From Methylococcales bacterium (GTDB taxonomy: Bacteria > Pseudomonadota > Gammaproteobacteria > Methylococcales > Methylomonadaceae), in assembly GCA_026398895.1 (NCBI GenBank), contig JAPLRZ010000046.1, positions 1 to 64,000 on the forward strand: a DNA stretch of 64,000 nucleotides. Direction: 5' to 3'. Each line of letters starts with the position of its first letter. Position 1 is the stretch's first letter. Under the pieces are notes generated by a model. That model saw nothing but the letters and a program-made list of their open reading frames with translations, was not told where the DNA came from and did not search any database. Below are positions 28,172 to 37,777 of this stretch, piece after piece. Made by a program: the position numbers and the translations under genes.

Positions 28172-28208
28172 CAGCCTTATCATTAATAATGCTCTCAAAG
28201 GTGACATC

Positions 28209-30785
28209 ATGCGAATGGATAGACTAACCAGTAAATTTCAAGAAGCCTTGGCGAATGCGCAAAGTTTGGCATTAGGCAGGGATCATCAATTTATCGAACC
28301 TGTACATATTTTGCTGGCAATGCTCGATCAACAAGGCGGTAGTGTTAAACCATTGCTGGCACAGATGGGCGTTAATATTGCGTTAATGCACACCCAACTT
28401 ATACAAGAATTAACACGCATTGCTACCGTGAGTGGTTCGGGCGGTGATGTGCAGATTTCTAACGAAACCAATCGTTTATTAAATTTAACCGACAAATTGG
28501 CGCAAAAACGCAATGATAGCTTTATTTCCAGCGAGCTGTTTTTACTCGCTGCCTGTGAAGAAAAAGGTTTTTTACAAGATCTGTTTAAAAAAGCCAATAT
28601 CACCAAATCACAACTTGAAAAAGCCATCGACGCAATGCGTGGAGGAGAAACCGTGCAAGATGCCAATGCTGAAGATCAACGTCAAGCCCTGAAAAAATAC
28701 ACCATTGACCTTACTGAACGTGCCGAACAAGGCAAGCTTGATCCTGTTATTGGGCGTGATGATGAAATTCGCCGTACCATTCAAGTATTGCAACGGCGTA
28801 CCAAAAATAATCCTGTGTTAATTGGTGAACCTGGTGTCGGTAAAACTGCCATCGTTGAAGGTTTAGCGCAACGTATCGTTAATGGCGAAGTGCCTGAAAG
28901 CATGAAACATAAACAAGTGCTTGCGTTAGATATGGCAGCGTTAATTGCAGGAGCAAAGTTTCGCGGTGAATTTGAGGAGCGTTTAAAAGCGGTGTTGAAT
29001 GATTTAGCCAAGCAGGAAGGGCAAGTTATTTTGTTCATTGACGAATTACATACAATGGTCGGCGCGGGTAAAGCGGAAGGTGCAATGGATGCGGGTAATA
29101 TGCTTAAACCCGCATTGGCACGCGGTGAACTGCATTGTGTCGGCGCGACTACGCTGGATGAATACCGCAAATATGTGGAAAAAGACGCGGCACTGGAACG
29201 GCGTTTTCAAAAAGTTCTCGTCGATGAACCTAGCGTTGAAGACACTATTGCCATTTTGCGTGGCTTAAAAGAAAAATACGAAGTGCATCACGGGGTAGAG
29301 ATTACCGACCCTGCGATTGTTGCCGCCGCTACGCTATCGTATCGTTATATTGCCGATAGGCAATTGCCCGACAAAGCCATTGATTTAATCGATGAAGCGG
29401 CAAGTCGTATTCGCATGGAAATCGATTCCAAACCCGAAGTCATGGACAAACTGTATCGCCGCTTGATTCAACTGAAAATCGAACAAGTCGCGCTGAAAAA
29501 AGAAAAAGATGCCGCGTCTAAAAAACGTTTGGAAATTTTGGAAGAAGAAATTGGCGACTTAGAAAAAGAATATTCTGATTTAGAAGAAACGTGGAAAGCT
29601 GAAAAAGCCATGTTACAAGGCTCAGCAAACATCAAAGAAAAGCTCGAACAAGCCAAAACTGAATTGGAAGCGGCACGGCGGATTAATGATTTAGCACGAA
29701 TGTCAGAATTGCAATATGGCATTATTCCCGCGCTGGAAAAACAACTCAGTTTAGATGCCACTGGAGAAACACCCAAAACCAGCTTATTACGCAACAAAGT
29801 GACGGACGAAGAAATTGCCGAAGTGGTCTCTAAATGGACAGGTATTCCTGTGTCCAAAATGATGGAAGGCGAAAAAGATAAATTATTGCGCATGGAAGAG
29901 TATTTAAATCAGCGTGTCGTCGGACAAAATGAAGCTCTGAAAGCAGTAAGTAATGCCATTCGTCGTTCCAGAGCAGGTTTATCTGATCCCAATCGTCCCA
30001 ATGGTTCGTTTCTGTTTTTAGGACCAACAGGTGTGGGCAAAACGGAATTATGCAAAGCCTTAGCTGAATTCATGTTTGATACCCCCGATGCAATGGTGCG
30101 TATTGATATGTCGGAATTCATGGAAAAGCATTCTGTGGCACGGTTAATAGGCGCACCTCCTGGTTATGTGGGCTATGAAGAAGGCGGTTATTTAACTGAG
30201 TTAGTCAGACGCAAACCGTATTCCGTGATACTGATGGATGAAATTGAAAAAGCCCATCCCGATGTCTTTAACGTCTTACTGCAAGTGCTAGACGATGGAC
30301 GTTTAACCGATGGGCAAGGCAGAACGGTGGATTTTAGAAACACTATTATCGTCATGACTTCTAATCTGGGTTCAGACATTATTCAATCGCTGTCGGGTGA
30401 AGCTTTATATAGCGTGATGAAATCGTCAGTTATGGATATAGTCACCTCTAAATTCCGTCCCGAATTTATCAACCGTATTGATGAAGCGGTGGTATTCCAT
30501 TCTTTAAGCCGCGAACACATCCGCGCCATTTCCAATATTCAACTGGGCTATTTACGCACCCGTCTTGCTGACCGTGATATAAGCATTGAATTCAGCGACT
30601 TTGCCTTAGATTTGCTGGGTGAAGCAGGTTTTGATCCTGTCTATGGTGCAAGACCAATGAAACGCGCTATTCAACAGCAACTCGAAAACCCGCTAGCACA
30701 AGCGATACTCTCAGGGCATTTTGTCGCAGGCGATACCATTAAGGTGGATGTTGATCATGCAGCGTTGCAATTTTTAAAGCAGTAG
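28209..30785 (+). CDS. clpB: ATP-dependent disaggregase ClpB
   Basis: ClpB is a hexameric AAA+ chaperone that rescues aggregated proteins with DnaK. It has the N-terminal Clp repeat domain, nucleotide-binding domain 1 with GEPGVGKTA (near residue 204), a coiled-coil middle domain (about 410-530), and nucleotide-binding domain 2 with GPTGVGKTE (near 604) and the [10 protein letters not shown] loop. The 858-residue length is standard. AAGGTGA precedes the ATG, and a sigma-32 promoter stands upstream. Confidence 0.96.
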   Translation: MRMDRLTSKFQEALANAQSLALGRDHQFIEPVHILLAMLDQQGGSVKPLLAQMGVNIALMHTQLIQELTRIATVSGSGGDVQISNETNRLLNLTDKLAQKRNDSFISSELFLLAACEEKGFLQDLFKKANITKSQLEKAIDAMRGGETVQDANAEDQRQALKKYTIDLTERAEQGKLDPVIGRDDEIRRTIQVLQRRTKNNPVLIGEPGVGKTAIVEGLAQRIVNGEVPESMKHKQVLALDMAALIAGAKFRGEFEERLKAVLNDLAKQEGQVILFIDELHTMVGAGKAEGAMDAGNMLKPALARGELHCVGATTLDEYRKYVEKDAALERRFQKVLVDEPSVEDTIAILRGLKEKYEVHHGVEITDPAIVAAATLSYRYIADRQLPDKAIDLIDEAASRIRMEIDSKPEVMDKLYRRLIQLKIEQVALKKEKDAASKKRLEILEEEIGDLEKEYSDLEETWKAEKAMLQGSANIKEKLEQAKTELEAARRINDLARMSELQYGIIPALEKQLSLDATGETPKTSLLRNKVTDEEIAEVVSKWTGIPVSKMMEGEKDKLLRMEEYLNQRVVGQNEALKAVSNAIRRSRAGLSDPNRPNGSFLFLGPTGVGKTELCKALAEFMFDTPDAMVRIDMSEFMEKHSVARLIGAPPGYVGYEEGGYLTELVRRKPYSVILMDEIEKAHPDVFNVLLQVLDDGRLTDGQGRTVDFRNTIIVMTSNLGSDIIQSLSGEALYSVMKSSVMDIVTSKFRPEFINRIDEAVVFHSLSREHIRAISNIQLGYLRTRLADRDISIEFSDFALDLLGEAGFDPVYGARPMKRAIQQQLENPLAQAILSGHFVAGDTIKVDVDHAALQFLKQ

Positions 30786-30797
30786 GTTTGTAAAGAA

Positions 30798-30819
30798 GTG
30801 GCGGGCATCTGCTCGCCAC
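30798..30819 (+). terminator. Hairpin after clpB
   Basis: GTGGCG and CGCCAC arms with a ten-base loop lie 13 bases after the clpB stop. No T run follows, so it is only a possible terminator. Confidence 0.4.
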
Positions 30820-30882
30820 GGCTTGCCGAACCGTTGAGTAAGCGTAGAAATGCAAGCTTTGCTTAACTTAATGCCAGTAACA

Positions 30883-31218
30883 CTATGCTTTTTTTACAAA
30901 TTCTGATTTCAACTGCATTGCGCCGATACCATCAACTTTGCAATCAATATTATGGTCGCCATCGATGAGACGGAGGATTTTAACTTTAGTGCCTACTTTG
31001 ACAACTAATGATGAGCCTTTGACTTTTAAATCTTTAATTACCGTAACATTGTCACCATCTTGCAAGTTATTGCCATGCGCATCTTTCACGACAAGTTCTG
31101 AATCTGCGGTTTCTGCCGTCTCTTGCGCCCATTCGTATGCGCATTCAGGGCAAATATATAATTTATTATCTTCGTAAGTGTACTCTGAACCGCATTTTGG
31201 ACATGGAGGTAAACTCAT
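30883..31218 (-). CDS. yjdM: Zinc-ribbon protein YjdM (PhnA family)
   Basis: The N-terminal zinc ribbon CPKCGSEY...CPECAYEW holds four cysteines. The PhnA/YjdM domain follows, with [25 protein letters not shown] and the C-terminal SEFVKKA. The length of 111 residues is typical. The molecular function of YjdM is not settled despite the old alkylphosphonate name. AAGGA precedes the ATG. It is convergent with clpB. Confidence 0.9.
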   Translation of the reverse strand: MSLPPCPKCGSEYTYEDNKLYICPECAYEWAQETAETADSELVVKDAHGNNLQDGDNVTVIKDLKVKGSSLVVKVGTKVKILRLIDGDHNIDCKVDGIGAMQLKSEFVKKA

Positions 31219-31315
31219 GCTAGGTATCCTTAAATAATTGAGTGATAGTGGGGTAAACGTCCCAAAATGGCGGCTATTGTAACCTGTTATCGCTTGTAAT
31301 GAATTTTGCTTAGTG

Positions 31316-31816
31316 TTATTTCTGATAAAGTTTTTTCTGAATATAGTCAGAAAAACGATAGTTAATGACCACGTTATTCTCTAAATGCGCAGCACCTTGA
31401 ATCATACCCAAGCAACTGCGGCTGTTGCATAAGCATTTAAACGGCTGGGACATTGACCATTCTGTCGATGGGTAAAAAAAGCTGATTTCTTCATTTTTAG
31501 CTATCTCTTTAATAGCAATAATCTCGCCTTTTTGGGTATCAAAAAACGTATTGGGTTCACAACTGTGATTGGTATATTGTAAAAACTCTGGAAAAAGATG
31601 AATGTGTTTATTTTCATCAAGTTGTACTGAAAGATAGGTTGGCTGCTGGAGATATTCTTTAGCACTAAAAACCTGCACTATTGAATCAATTGGAAAATTT
31701 TTCGCTGCTTTTATAGCGTAATGCCTATTCGTTGGATTATAAAATACGATTAAATTTTCAGACGCATCGATGCTTTTTTTCATGCTCATTGGGTTCTTTG
31801 TTATGGTTTTAACCAT
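31316..31816 (-). CDS. SET-domain protein
   Basis: This 166-residue protein has the SET methyltransferase signatures [10 protein letters not shown] and [10 protein letters not shown], followed by a post-SET-like cysteine cluster ([12 protein letters not shown]). The SET fold uses S-adenosylmethionine to methylate lysine; the bacterial substrate is unknown. Several starts are possible (31816, 31789, 31783); the inner ones are nearer the conserved part. The 5' end overlaps the readable part of a broken plus-strand gene fragment. Confidence 0.75.
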   Translation of the reverse strand: MVKTITKNPMSMKKSIDASENLIVFYNPTNRHYAIKAAKNFPIDSIVQVFSAKEYLQQPTYLSVQLDENKHIHLFPEFLQYTNHSCEPNTFFDTQKGEIIAIKEIAKNEEISFFYPSTEWSMSQPFKCLCNSRSCLGMIQGAAHLENNVVINYRFSDYIQKKLYQK

Positions 31817-31825
31817 CCACCATTT

Positions 31826-32113
31826 ATTGCCTTTGCTTCGTTTTCAAATACTGTAAGAAATGATCGTAGTCCAGATTGGCACAAGGCATACAATAGTGTA
31901 AAGCACAATCACACTGATAATTTCAACAGTGCTTTTCTGGAAAATGTTATTCAAGCGATGGGAGCAATTTATATTTTGCTTGTCGCTCAATTTGGTTTAG
32001 GTTTCGATCATAAAATACAGCTATCATACTGTTCTGGGGGACTTGAAGATTGGGATACATTAAAAAACACAACCGAGTCTTATCAATTTCATTTATTAAA
32101 CGAAGTTTCTTAG
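31826..32113 (+). pseudogene. C-terminal gene fragment without a start
   Basis: A plus-strand frame without an in-frame ATG until late reads PPFIAFASF, SPDWHKAYNSVKHN, then NFNSAFLENVIQAMGAIYILL and ends with TAG at 32111-32113. The pattern W-x-AYN-x-VKH followed by F-x-A-x-L-x-NV is one I associate with a family of bacterial proteins of unknown function, so this is probably the 3' end of a decayed gene. The boundary near 31800 is where the SET gene starts. This stretch has no other convincing content. Confidence 0.45.
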
Positions 32114-32147
32114 CGTATAGGATATACCACATCACGAAATTACTCGT

Positions 32148-32172
32148 TCCTACGCGCGGTGTGGGAACAAAG
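32148..32172. repeat. Short GTTCC...GGGAAC repeat
   Basis: CTCGTTCCTACGCGCGGTGTGGGAAC pairs as a hairpin and resembles the ends of the element at 22131-22328. It lies just upstream of the next gene. Confidence 0.5.
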
Positions 32173-32211
32173 CAACAAACCATTTTCTAGTTGTTCAATA
32201 AGGAGACAGTA

Positions 32212-32601
32212 ATGCTCAAACTCAACCAATTTGTATTTTTATTGGTCATCGGATTAACTTGGCAAAACGTTTATGCGGAGGATGACACAATTTCTGCCTT
32301 ACAGAAAACCCAAGATTGTCTTAGAAATCAAACGTGTGAAGCCGCGAAAAGCAAGGCAGGACAAGCAGCTGACCAGAAAGCCTTGGAAGCTGTTGGTGGC
32401 AATGCCAGTAACAAGCAAGAATTATATAATATCTCCGCTGACATTATGCCTATGCTAATACAACAAACAGGCGGAGACCCAGAAAAAATGCAAGCACTGA
32501 TGCTAAAAGCACAAACTGACCCTGAGGGATTTTTCAATTCATTATCCCCCGACGCACAAGCGAAAATTAAAAATATCGCTAATACCGTAGAGAAAAAATA
32601 A
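32212..32601 (+). CDS. Small exported protein
   Basis: A signal peptide (LNQFVFLLVIGLTWQNVYAE) leads a mature protein of about 108 residues that is helical and rich in Q, A and K. Two cysteines are six apart (DCLRNQTC). I do not recognise the family. The start at 32212 is chosen over the ATG at 32191 because a perfect AAGGAG sits eight bases before it. It may act in the periplasm; nothing more can be said. Confidence 0.7.
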   Translation: MLKLNQFVFLLVIGLTWQNVYAEDDTISALQKTQDCLRNQTCEAAKSKAGQAADQKALEAVGGNASNKQELYNISADIMPMLIQQTGGDPEKMQALMLKAQTDPEGFFNSLSPDAQAKIKNIANTVEKK

Positions 32602-32695
32602 ACCTTCTGAAGGTTAGCGTATCTACCTTATCACCTGACAAAAAATATTCTCTTTTTAAAACTGTCCGAAGCATTGAATTTAATGAGTGTAAAAT

Positions 32696-33550
32696 ATGCA
32701 AATATGGATTAATACTAAAGCCTATCCAAAAATAATTAAAAGTATTTTGTTGTGTATGCAGGAGGGAGGTGCGATAAAAACTTTCCTAATTTTGCTAATT
32801 GCAGGGCTGACAAGCTTTCCAGTTGCTGCGTATGACGAAATTCAGGTCTATGACATGAGCATCAACCAACCTAAACAGTTCGCGCTGGAGATGCACAGCA
32901 ACTATGTGATTAATGGTCGTAAGCAAGCCGATTATAATGGTGAGTTACCCCCTGATGGACAACTGGCGTTTACTGGCGAATTTTCTTATGGCTGGTCGAA
33001 ACATATCGAATTAGGCTTATATGTACCAATGACCATTAATACCAACACAGCCACAACCACGATGGACTACGCCAAAGCGCGAGTGAAATGGCTGAATGCT
33101 GATGATCCTAAACTTTTTTACGGTTTGAACACTGAAATTGGTTTAGTACCCAAAAGACATTCTGAGCAGCTAGTCGGCATGGAATTACGCCCTATCATCG
33201 GTCGTTACACTGGCGATTGGCTAATCGCGTTTAACCCAACCTTAGAACTGGATTTGAGCGGTAGTAACCAGATGCCTGTTTTTGCCCCTGCTCTAAAAGT
33301 CACCCATCAAATTTTGGACAATATTCATGTCGGCTTTGAACACTACGCCGATTTTGGTTCGCTTGACCATTTTTCTTCGAGTGGCCAACAAAACCATACA
33401 ACCTATTTAGTCAGCGACGTACCATTAGGGAATTATCGTTTACACGTTGGTATAGGGCATGGCTGGACATCCCCCTCTGACGAATGGATATTGAAATTCA
33501 TCCTAGGTGGCATTCCATTTACAGAGCTGTTAAATCCACATCACTGGTGA
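32696..33550 (+). CDS. Outer-membrane beta-barrel protein, putative
   Basis: After a signal-like segment (TFLILLIAGLTSFPVAAYDE) the sequence shows alternating amphipathic strands (FSYGWSKHIELGLYVPM, YTGDWLIAFNPTLELDL, YRLHVGIGHGWTS). This is typical of a small outer-membrane barrel. The general look resembles proteins annotated as putative MetA-pathway transporters, but I cannot prove it. The start is uncertain; the ATG at 32756 (MQEGG) places the signal peptide nearer the N-terminus than 32696 does. Confidence 0.65.
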   Translation: MQIWINTKAYPKIIKSILLCMQEGGAIKTFLILLIAGLTSFPVAAYDEIQVYDMSINQPKQFALEMHSNYVINGRKQADYNGELPPDGQLAFTGEFSYGWSKHIELGLYVPMTINTNTATTTMDYAKARVKWLNADDPKLFYGLNTEIGLVPKRHSEQLVGMELRPIIGRYTGDWLIAFNPTLELDLSGSNQMPVFAPALKVTHQILDNIHVGFEHYADFGSLDHFSSSGQQNHTTYLVSDVPLGNYRLHVGIGHGWTSPSDEWILKFILGGIPFTELLNPHHW

Positions 33551-33577
33551 AAATAAGGTGATAAGGTGTGTTAATAG

Positions 33578-33687
33578 AGCTAACTGCTAATAAAATGATT
33601 ACAAAACCGTTCGCACTGAGCCTGTCGAAGTGTGAATGTGGTTCGACAAGCTCACCACGAACGTTATCATTTTATTGTGCGTTAGCT
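33578..33687. repeat. CCGTTCG/AGCTAAC miniature element, copy 4
   Basis: This is a full copy, AGCTAAC to GTTAGCT, with inverted AATAAAATGAT and ATCATTTTATT inside. It is directly followed by the E-type flank at 33691. Confidence 0.82.
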
Positions 33688-33690
33688 ATA

Positions 33691-33762
33691 CCTGTTATAG
33701 CGATATTAATGACTGCCAGCGGTCATGCCCAAAAGTAAAAACAACAAAATTAACCTATTACC
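33691..33762. repeat. Unoccupied relative of the 703-1180 repeat block
   Basis: GTTATAGCGATATTAATGAC and CCAAAAGTAAAAACAACA correspond to the left and right flanks of the stacked element near 703-730 and 1142-1180. Only two bases stand where the other locus carries over 400. Confidence 0.6.
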
Positions 33763-33791
33763 AAATATATCAATTACACCCACAATAGGAC

Positions 33792-34634
33792 ATGATGATG
33801 ACATCACTAGATCGTTATGCGGTTTTTGGTCAGCCGATTAAACACAGTAAATCACCGCGTATTCATCAATTATTTGCTCAGCAGACAGGGCAGGATTTGC
33901 TCTATTCTGCACAGGAAGTACCTGCCGAGCAATTCGTTATGACGACTGAGGCTTTTTTTGCGCAGGGTGGTAAAGGTTTGAATTGTACCTTGCCGTTGAA
34001 AGAATTGGCGTGGGCATGGGCTACCCATAAAACAGAACGTGCTGAACTTGCTAAAGCGGTTAATACGCTGGCGGTGCAAGTTGATGGTTCGGTGTTAGGT
34101 GACAATACTGATGGTTGTGGTTTGGTGCAGGATTTGTTAGTTAATCATGGGGTTGCATTAGCAGGAAAGCGGATTTTGCTATTGGGTGCAGGCGGGGCGA
34201 GTCGTGGGATTTTGTTGCCGTTGTTGGAACAGTCACCTGTGTGTTTGGTTATTGCTAATCGCACGGTGCATAAGGCGATTGAGTTAGCGGCTGAATTTTC
34301 ACATAAAGGAGCGATTTCTGGCTGTGGTTTTACTGATTTAATCGACTATGCACCGTTTGATATAATTTTAAATGCGACATCGGCAAGTCTAAGTGGTCAA
34401 TTGCCAGCGTTGCCTGAGGGGTTGTTGGTTGAGCAAGGCGTTTGTTATGATTTGGCTTACAGCAATGAACCGACGGCATTTGTGCATTGGGGACGAGCGT
34501 GTCATGCGATAAAAAGTTTGGATGGTTTAGGAATGCTGGTGGAACAGGCGGCTGAGGCGTTTTTTATTTGGCGGGGTGTGCGTCCTGAAACGCAATCTGT
34601 GATTGCGTTGTTGAATTCAGAACGTGGCTTGTAG
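33792..34634 (+). CDS. aroE: Shikimate dehydrogenase AroE
   Basis: AroE reduces 3-dehydroshikimate with NADPH in aromatic amino acid synthesis. The substrate site is visible as FGQPIKHSKSPRIH and CTLPLKE (catalytic lysine), with GDNTDG holding the conserved aspartate. The nucleotide loop is LLGAGGASRG. Length is about 280 residues, as usual. Three ATG codons stand in a row; the third (33798) has the best distance from AGGA. It is convergent with the gamma-carbonic anhydrase gene, a pairing also known in enterobacteria. Confidence 0.94.
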   Translation: MMMTSLDRYAVFGQPIKHSKSPRIHQLFAQQTGQDLLYSAQEVPAEQFVMTTEAFFAQGGKGLNCTLPLKELAWAWATHKTERAELAKAVNTLAVQVDGSVLGDNTDGCGLVQDLLVNHGVALAGKRILLLGAGGASRGILLPLLEQSPVCLVIANRTVHKAIELAAEFSHKGAISGCGFTDLIDYAPFDIILNATSASLSGQLPALPEGLLVEQGVCYDLAYSNEPTAFVHWGRACHAIKSLDGLGMLVEQAAEAFFIWRGVRPETQSVIALLNSERGL

Positions 34635-34637
34635 TGT

Positions 34638-35165
34638 CTACACTAAATATTCGTTTTTCAGCTCGATGTAATGCTGATAAGAATAGTGTAAAAATTCTTT
34701 TTCTGCGTCATTCAAGGGTCTGACTCGTCTAGCAGGCGAGCCAACATAGAGATGTCCGCTTTCTAAGCGTTTAGAATGAGGCACTAATGAACCAGCACCT
34801 AGAATGACATAGTCTTCTACCACTGCACCATCCATAATGATTGCACCCATACCAATTAAGCAGTAATCGCCGATAGTACAGGCATGAATAACGGCTTTGT
34901 GTCCGATGGTGACTCCTTTACCGATAGTGACGGGGTAACTGGGTTCTAAATCATGGTGTGCGTGAGTGGTATGTAGCACTGAGCCGTCTTGAATATTAGT
35001 GCCGTCACCGACGGTAATACTTTCTACATCGCCTCTCAATACTGTCGTTGGCCAGATGGATACATCATTCCCTAGTGTGACATCGCCGATGATAACCGCA
35101 CTGTCATCAATATAAACAGAATGACCAATGCTTGGCTGTTTATCTTTAAATTTTCTAATGGACAT
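34638..35165 (-). CDS. Gamma-carbonic anhydrase family protein (YrdA-like)
   Basis: This is a left-handed beta-helix of hexapeptide repeats (IGDVTLGNDVSIWP, IGKGVTIGHKAVIHACTIGD). The histidines for metal binding lie in HTTHAHHD and IGHKAVIH. LRGDVESITVGDGTNIQDGSV is the family signature. It may hydrate CO2; many YrdA-type proteins have weak or untested activity. At 175 residues it is the usual length. AGGAAG precedes the ATG. Confidence 0.88.
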   Translation of the reverse strand: MSIRKFKDKQPSIGHSVYIDDSAVIIGDVTLGNDVSIWPTTVLRGDVESITVGDGTNIQDGSVLHTTHAHHDLEPSYPVTIGKGVTIGHKAVIHACTIGDYCLIGMGAIIMDGAVVEDYVILGAGSLVPHSKRLESGHLYVGSPARRVRPLNDAEKEFLHYSYQHYIELKNEYLV

Positions 35166-35343
35166 GAAAAGCTTCCTGAGATTATAGGTTTGAAACAGTA
35201 AGCGACGTTTATTATTTTAATATTCTATTCGACGCTACGGTGTTTTTATCTACCCGTTTTATTCGGGGTTGGCGGGTTTGGGCTGTCATTATATATCTAA
35301 TAAGGCGATAGTTTCTGATTCATCAGAAAGCGATGACTTATTT

Positions 35344-35814
35344 CTATAAAAATATCCAGTCAGAAAAACACGCAGCTTGACCTTGATAAGCACCGTTGGC
35401 ATCGGTGAGATTCCAAATAATGGCGTTGCGCATTTCAAAACGCTTGCCTGTATTAGAAAGTCGCACCCCACTATAACCCGTCATAAAACCTTGGGCGGTA
35501 ACGTGAGCCATTAATTTTTCACGAGCGGCTTGATTGCTGGTTTCTGCGGAAGCGCGAGAAGGCAGTGTGATAAGTTGTTGCCAGTTCAATTCAAATAATT
35601 GCAGACCTTGAGCATTGGCATAATTAAAAATGGGATCAGATTCGGTGTTATGCGATAGCAATACCAACGGCGCGTAATACAAGCGTTCGGCTAGATTGTC
35701 AACATCTGGAAGTAGCGAATAACCGAGTAGGTTTTGAAAACTGTGGCAGATTAATTCAATGTGTTCGACTAGGTAGTGATTTTCAGCACTGGGAGGAGCG
35801 GGAAAATAGTTCAT
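35344..35814 (-). CDS. MEKHLA-domain protein
   Basis: This 156-residue protein resembles a PAS-like sensor domain of the MEKHLA type: NYANAQGLQLFELNW followed by LPSRASAE and GYSGVRLSNTGKRFEMRNAIIWN. These domains occur in plant and bacterial regulators; the ligand is unknown. It has no DNA-binding part and stands alone between the YrdA-like and amiC genes. Confidence 0.75.
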   Translation of the reverse strand: MNYFPAPPSAENHYLVEHIELICHSFQNLLGYSLLPDVDNLAERLYYAPLVLLSHNTESDPIFNYANAQGLQLFELNWQQLITLPSRASAETSNQAAREKLMAHVTAQGFMTGYSGVRLSNTGKRFEMRNAIIWNLTDANGAYQGQAACFSDWIFL

Positions 35815-35838
35815 TGTTGAAAATAGGTTATAAATTAC

Positions 35839-35894
35839 AGGAATCCAATAGCGTTAGCTATTGGAGGTAAAACAGCTAAAGCTGTTTTACTCCT
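35839..35894. repeat. Double-hairpin repeat, copy 2
   Basis: AGGAATCCAATAGC/GCTATTGG and AAAACAGC/GCTGTTTT hairpins lie between AGGA and TCCT. Its hairpins stand in the opposite order to the copy at 46802-46855. It lies directly after the amiC stop on the minus strand and may end that transcript, but without a T run. Confidence 0.65.
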
Positions 35895-35897
35895 GTG

Positions 35898-37274
35898 CTA
35901 TAACGCGGCGACTTTAGTATCAGCAGGGACTGGCAGTTTGAAATAATCACGCACACCATTAAAAATAGCATCCGCCATTTTGATTTGATAGTCAGTATTT
36001 AATAAATTTACTTCTTCACTTGGATTAGAGATAAAGGCGGTTTCTACCAAAATAGAAGGAATATCTGGTGATTTGAGTACCATAAAGCCCGCTTTTTGTA
36101 CCTCGTCTTTGTGTATTTCACCCACTGCACGGCAGTTTTTTAACACACTTTGGGCAACATCGACACTGGCTTCTTCAGTAGCACTTTGTGATAAATCCAA
36201 TAATACCGAGGCTAACACGTCTTCTTTATCTTCCAAACTTACGCCACCAATGGAGTCTGAGGCATTTTCACTTTTTGCTAACCAAAGCGCGGCTTCACTG
36301 GACGCGCCACTGCGTGACAGTACATAAACCGATGAGCCTTTAACGGTAGTATCTTGAAACGCATCGGCATGAATGGAGATAAATAAATCCGCTTTTGCCG
36401 CTCTGGCAATATCCATTCTTTTTCTCAGTCCCACATAATAATCACCTTTGCGTATCATGACCGCTTTCATGTCGGGCTGAGCATTAATGAGCTTTGCCAG
36501 TTTGCTGGCGATAGCAAACACAACTTGTTTTTCTTCTGTGCCTTGCGTTCCATGCGCACCTGGATCGTCACCACCATGACCTGCATCAATGGCAACGACA
36601 ATTTTGTCATGTTTACCAGAGGCTTGTTGCGTGGCTTTTTGTAATTTGCTTGATTTGCTATCCGAGTGACTAAACAACGCTAACATAGTCGATGGTTCTT
36701 CTGTGTGCAGAGCGGGTGCGACTTTGCGTTCTACTGCTTCTTTTTTAGCAGGTTGTTGGTTGCTAGCTTCACTGGCAGCGGATTTATTGTCAATTTCTGG
36801 TATTGGTTTAGCAGCTAATTCCTCTTTTTTGCTAGCCGCTGGTGTGATTTTTTTAGCAACGGCTTCTACTATCGTGTCTTTATTAATCAAATCAATGATT
36901 AGTTTGTGTTCCGTTTTATTATTAGAACTTAGCGAGAAATTTTTTGCGGTGACTGGTTTTTTTAAATCAATAGCGATGCGTAAATTATCTTTGGTTTTTT
37001 CTAAAACGTGTATTTTTGTAAATAGTGGATGATTTACGCTAGGCTGACTTAAAACTTGCGCCAAGTTGGCATTTTTAATCTCTATAACTAGCTGTGAGGG
37101 ATTGTTCTGCACAAAAACACGATGCTTAGGCGAGGCACTGACATCAAAGATTAGCCGTGTCTGCCGTGCAGCTTGCGCATAATGTAATGAACTAATATCG
37201 ACTTGTTGCGCATACATAGGCATGGATAGTGTTAGCAATCCAAAAGCACACAGCATTCCACAGTAATTTCCCAT
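35898..37274 (-). CDS. amiC: N-acetylmuramoyl-L-alanine amidase AmiC-type
   Basis: This periplasmic zinc amidase splits septal peptidoglycan in cell separation. A signal peptide leads an AMIN domain (about residues 25-125), which targets the septum. A low-complexity linker follows, then the Amidase_3 domain with IDAGHGGDDPGAHG, SIHADAF and the catalytic glutamate in LVETAFISN. No LysM repeat follows. The ATG at 37274 is chosen over the TTG at 37289. It stands downstream of tsaE on the same strand (65-base gap). Confidence 0.88.
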   Translation of the reverse strand: MGNYCGMLCAFGLLTLSMPMYAQQVDISSLHYAQAARQTRLIFDVSASPKHRVFVQNNPSQLVIEIKNANLAQVLSQPSVNHPLFTKIHVLEKTKDNLRIAIDLKKPVTAKNFSLSSNNKTEHKLIIDLINKDTIVEAVAKKITPAASKKEELAAKPIPEIDNKSAASEASNQQPAKKEAVERKVAPALHTEEPSTMLALFSHSDSKSSKLQKATQQASGKHDKIVVAIDAGHGGDDPGAHGTQGTEEKQVVFAIASKLAKLINAQPDMKAVMIRKGDYYVGLRKRMDIARAAKADLFISIHADAFQDTTVKGSSVYVLSRSGASSEAALWLAKSENASDSIGGVSLEDKEDVLASVLLDLSQSATEEASVDVAQSVLKNCRAVGEIHKDEVQKAGFMVLKSPDIPSILVETAFISNPSEEVNLLNTDYQIKMADAIFNGVRDYFKLPVPADTKVAAL

Positions 37275-37354
37275 GACTACAATCCACAAAGTAATAATTT
37301 AGATTAGATTATAGCAGTATGTTATTGTTTTTCAACAACTGACATTTACTTTTT

Positions 37355-37777
37355 TTAATTCTCTGCTAAGGACTTCAATGTTAGATTGCGTCCTAAGCCT
37401 TGAACAGCCAAGGAAATAACGGCATCTGGGGTAGGTAAGAAGCCTATACCACGCTCTGCCCATTCGATAAAACACAAGCAATTTTGAGCAAAATAATCAC
37501 GAATTCCTATCCATTCCAGCTCTTCAGGATCACTTAAGCGGTATAAGTCAAAATGAAAAATTTTGCGTTCGCCTAAGTTATATTCTTCGACTAATGTAAA
37601 AGTTGGGCTTTTGACTGCACCTGTAAAACCTGCGCCGCGTAAAAATCCGCGTACTAACGTGGTTTTACCCGCGCCTAATTCACCTTGTAAAAAAATTACC
37701 CCTGTTTCAGGTAGAATTGTCCATAAAGCCGCGCCAAATTGTTCAGTGGTTTCGGTGGATGCTAAATATTTATTCAT
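37355..37777 (-). CDS. tsaE: tRNA threonylcarbamoyladenosine ATPase TsaE
   Basis: TsaE is the ATPase that drives the TsaBD complex in t6A modification of tRNA. The P-loop GELGAGKTTLVRG is at residues 32-44, and SPTFTLVEEY and HFDLYRL are conserved. The 140-residue size is normal. Its start overlaps the nnr stop by four bases, the usual coupling in gammaproteobacteria. Confidence 0.94.
   Translation of the reverse strand: MNKYLASTETTEQFGAALWTILPETGVIFLQGELGAGKTTLVRGFLRGAGFTGAVKSPTFTLVEEYNLGERKIFHFDLYRLSDPEELEWIGIRDYFAQNCLCFIEWAERGIGFLPTPDAVISLAVQGLGRNLTLKSLAEN

Noticed and set aside
31947-32183. Minus-strand 78-residue frame
   Set aside because: It overlaps the more protein-like plus-strand fragment and includes repeat sequence; no ribosome site.
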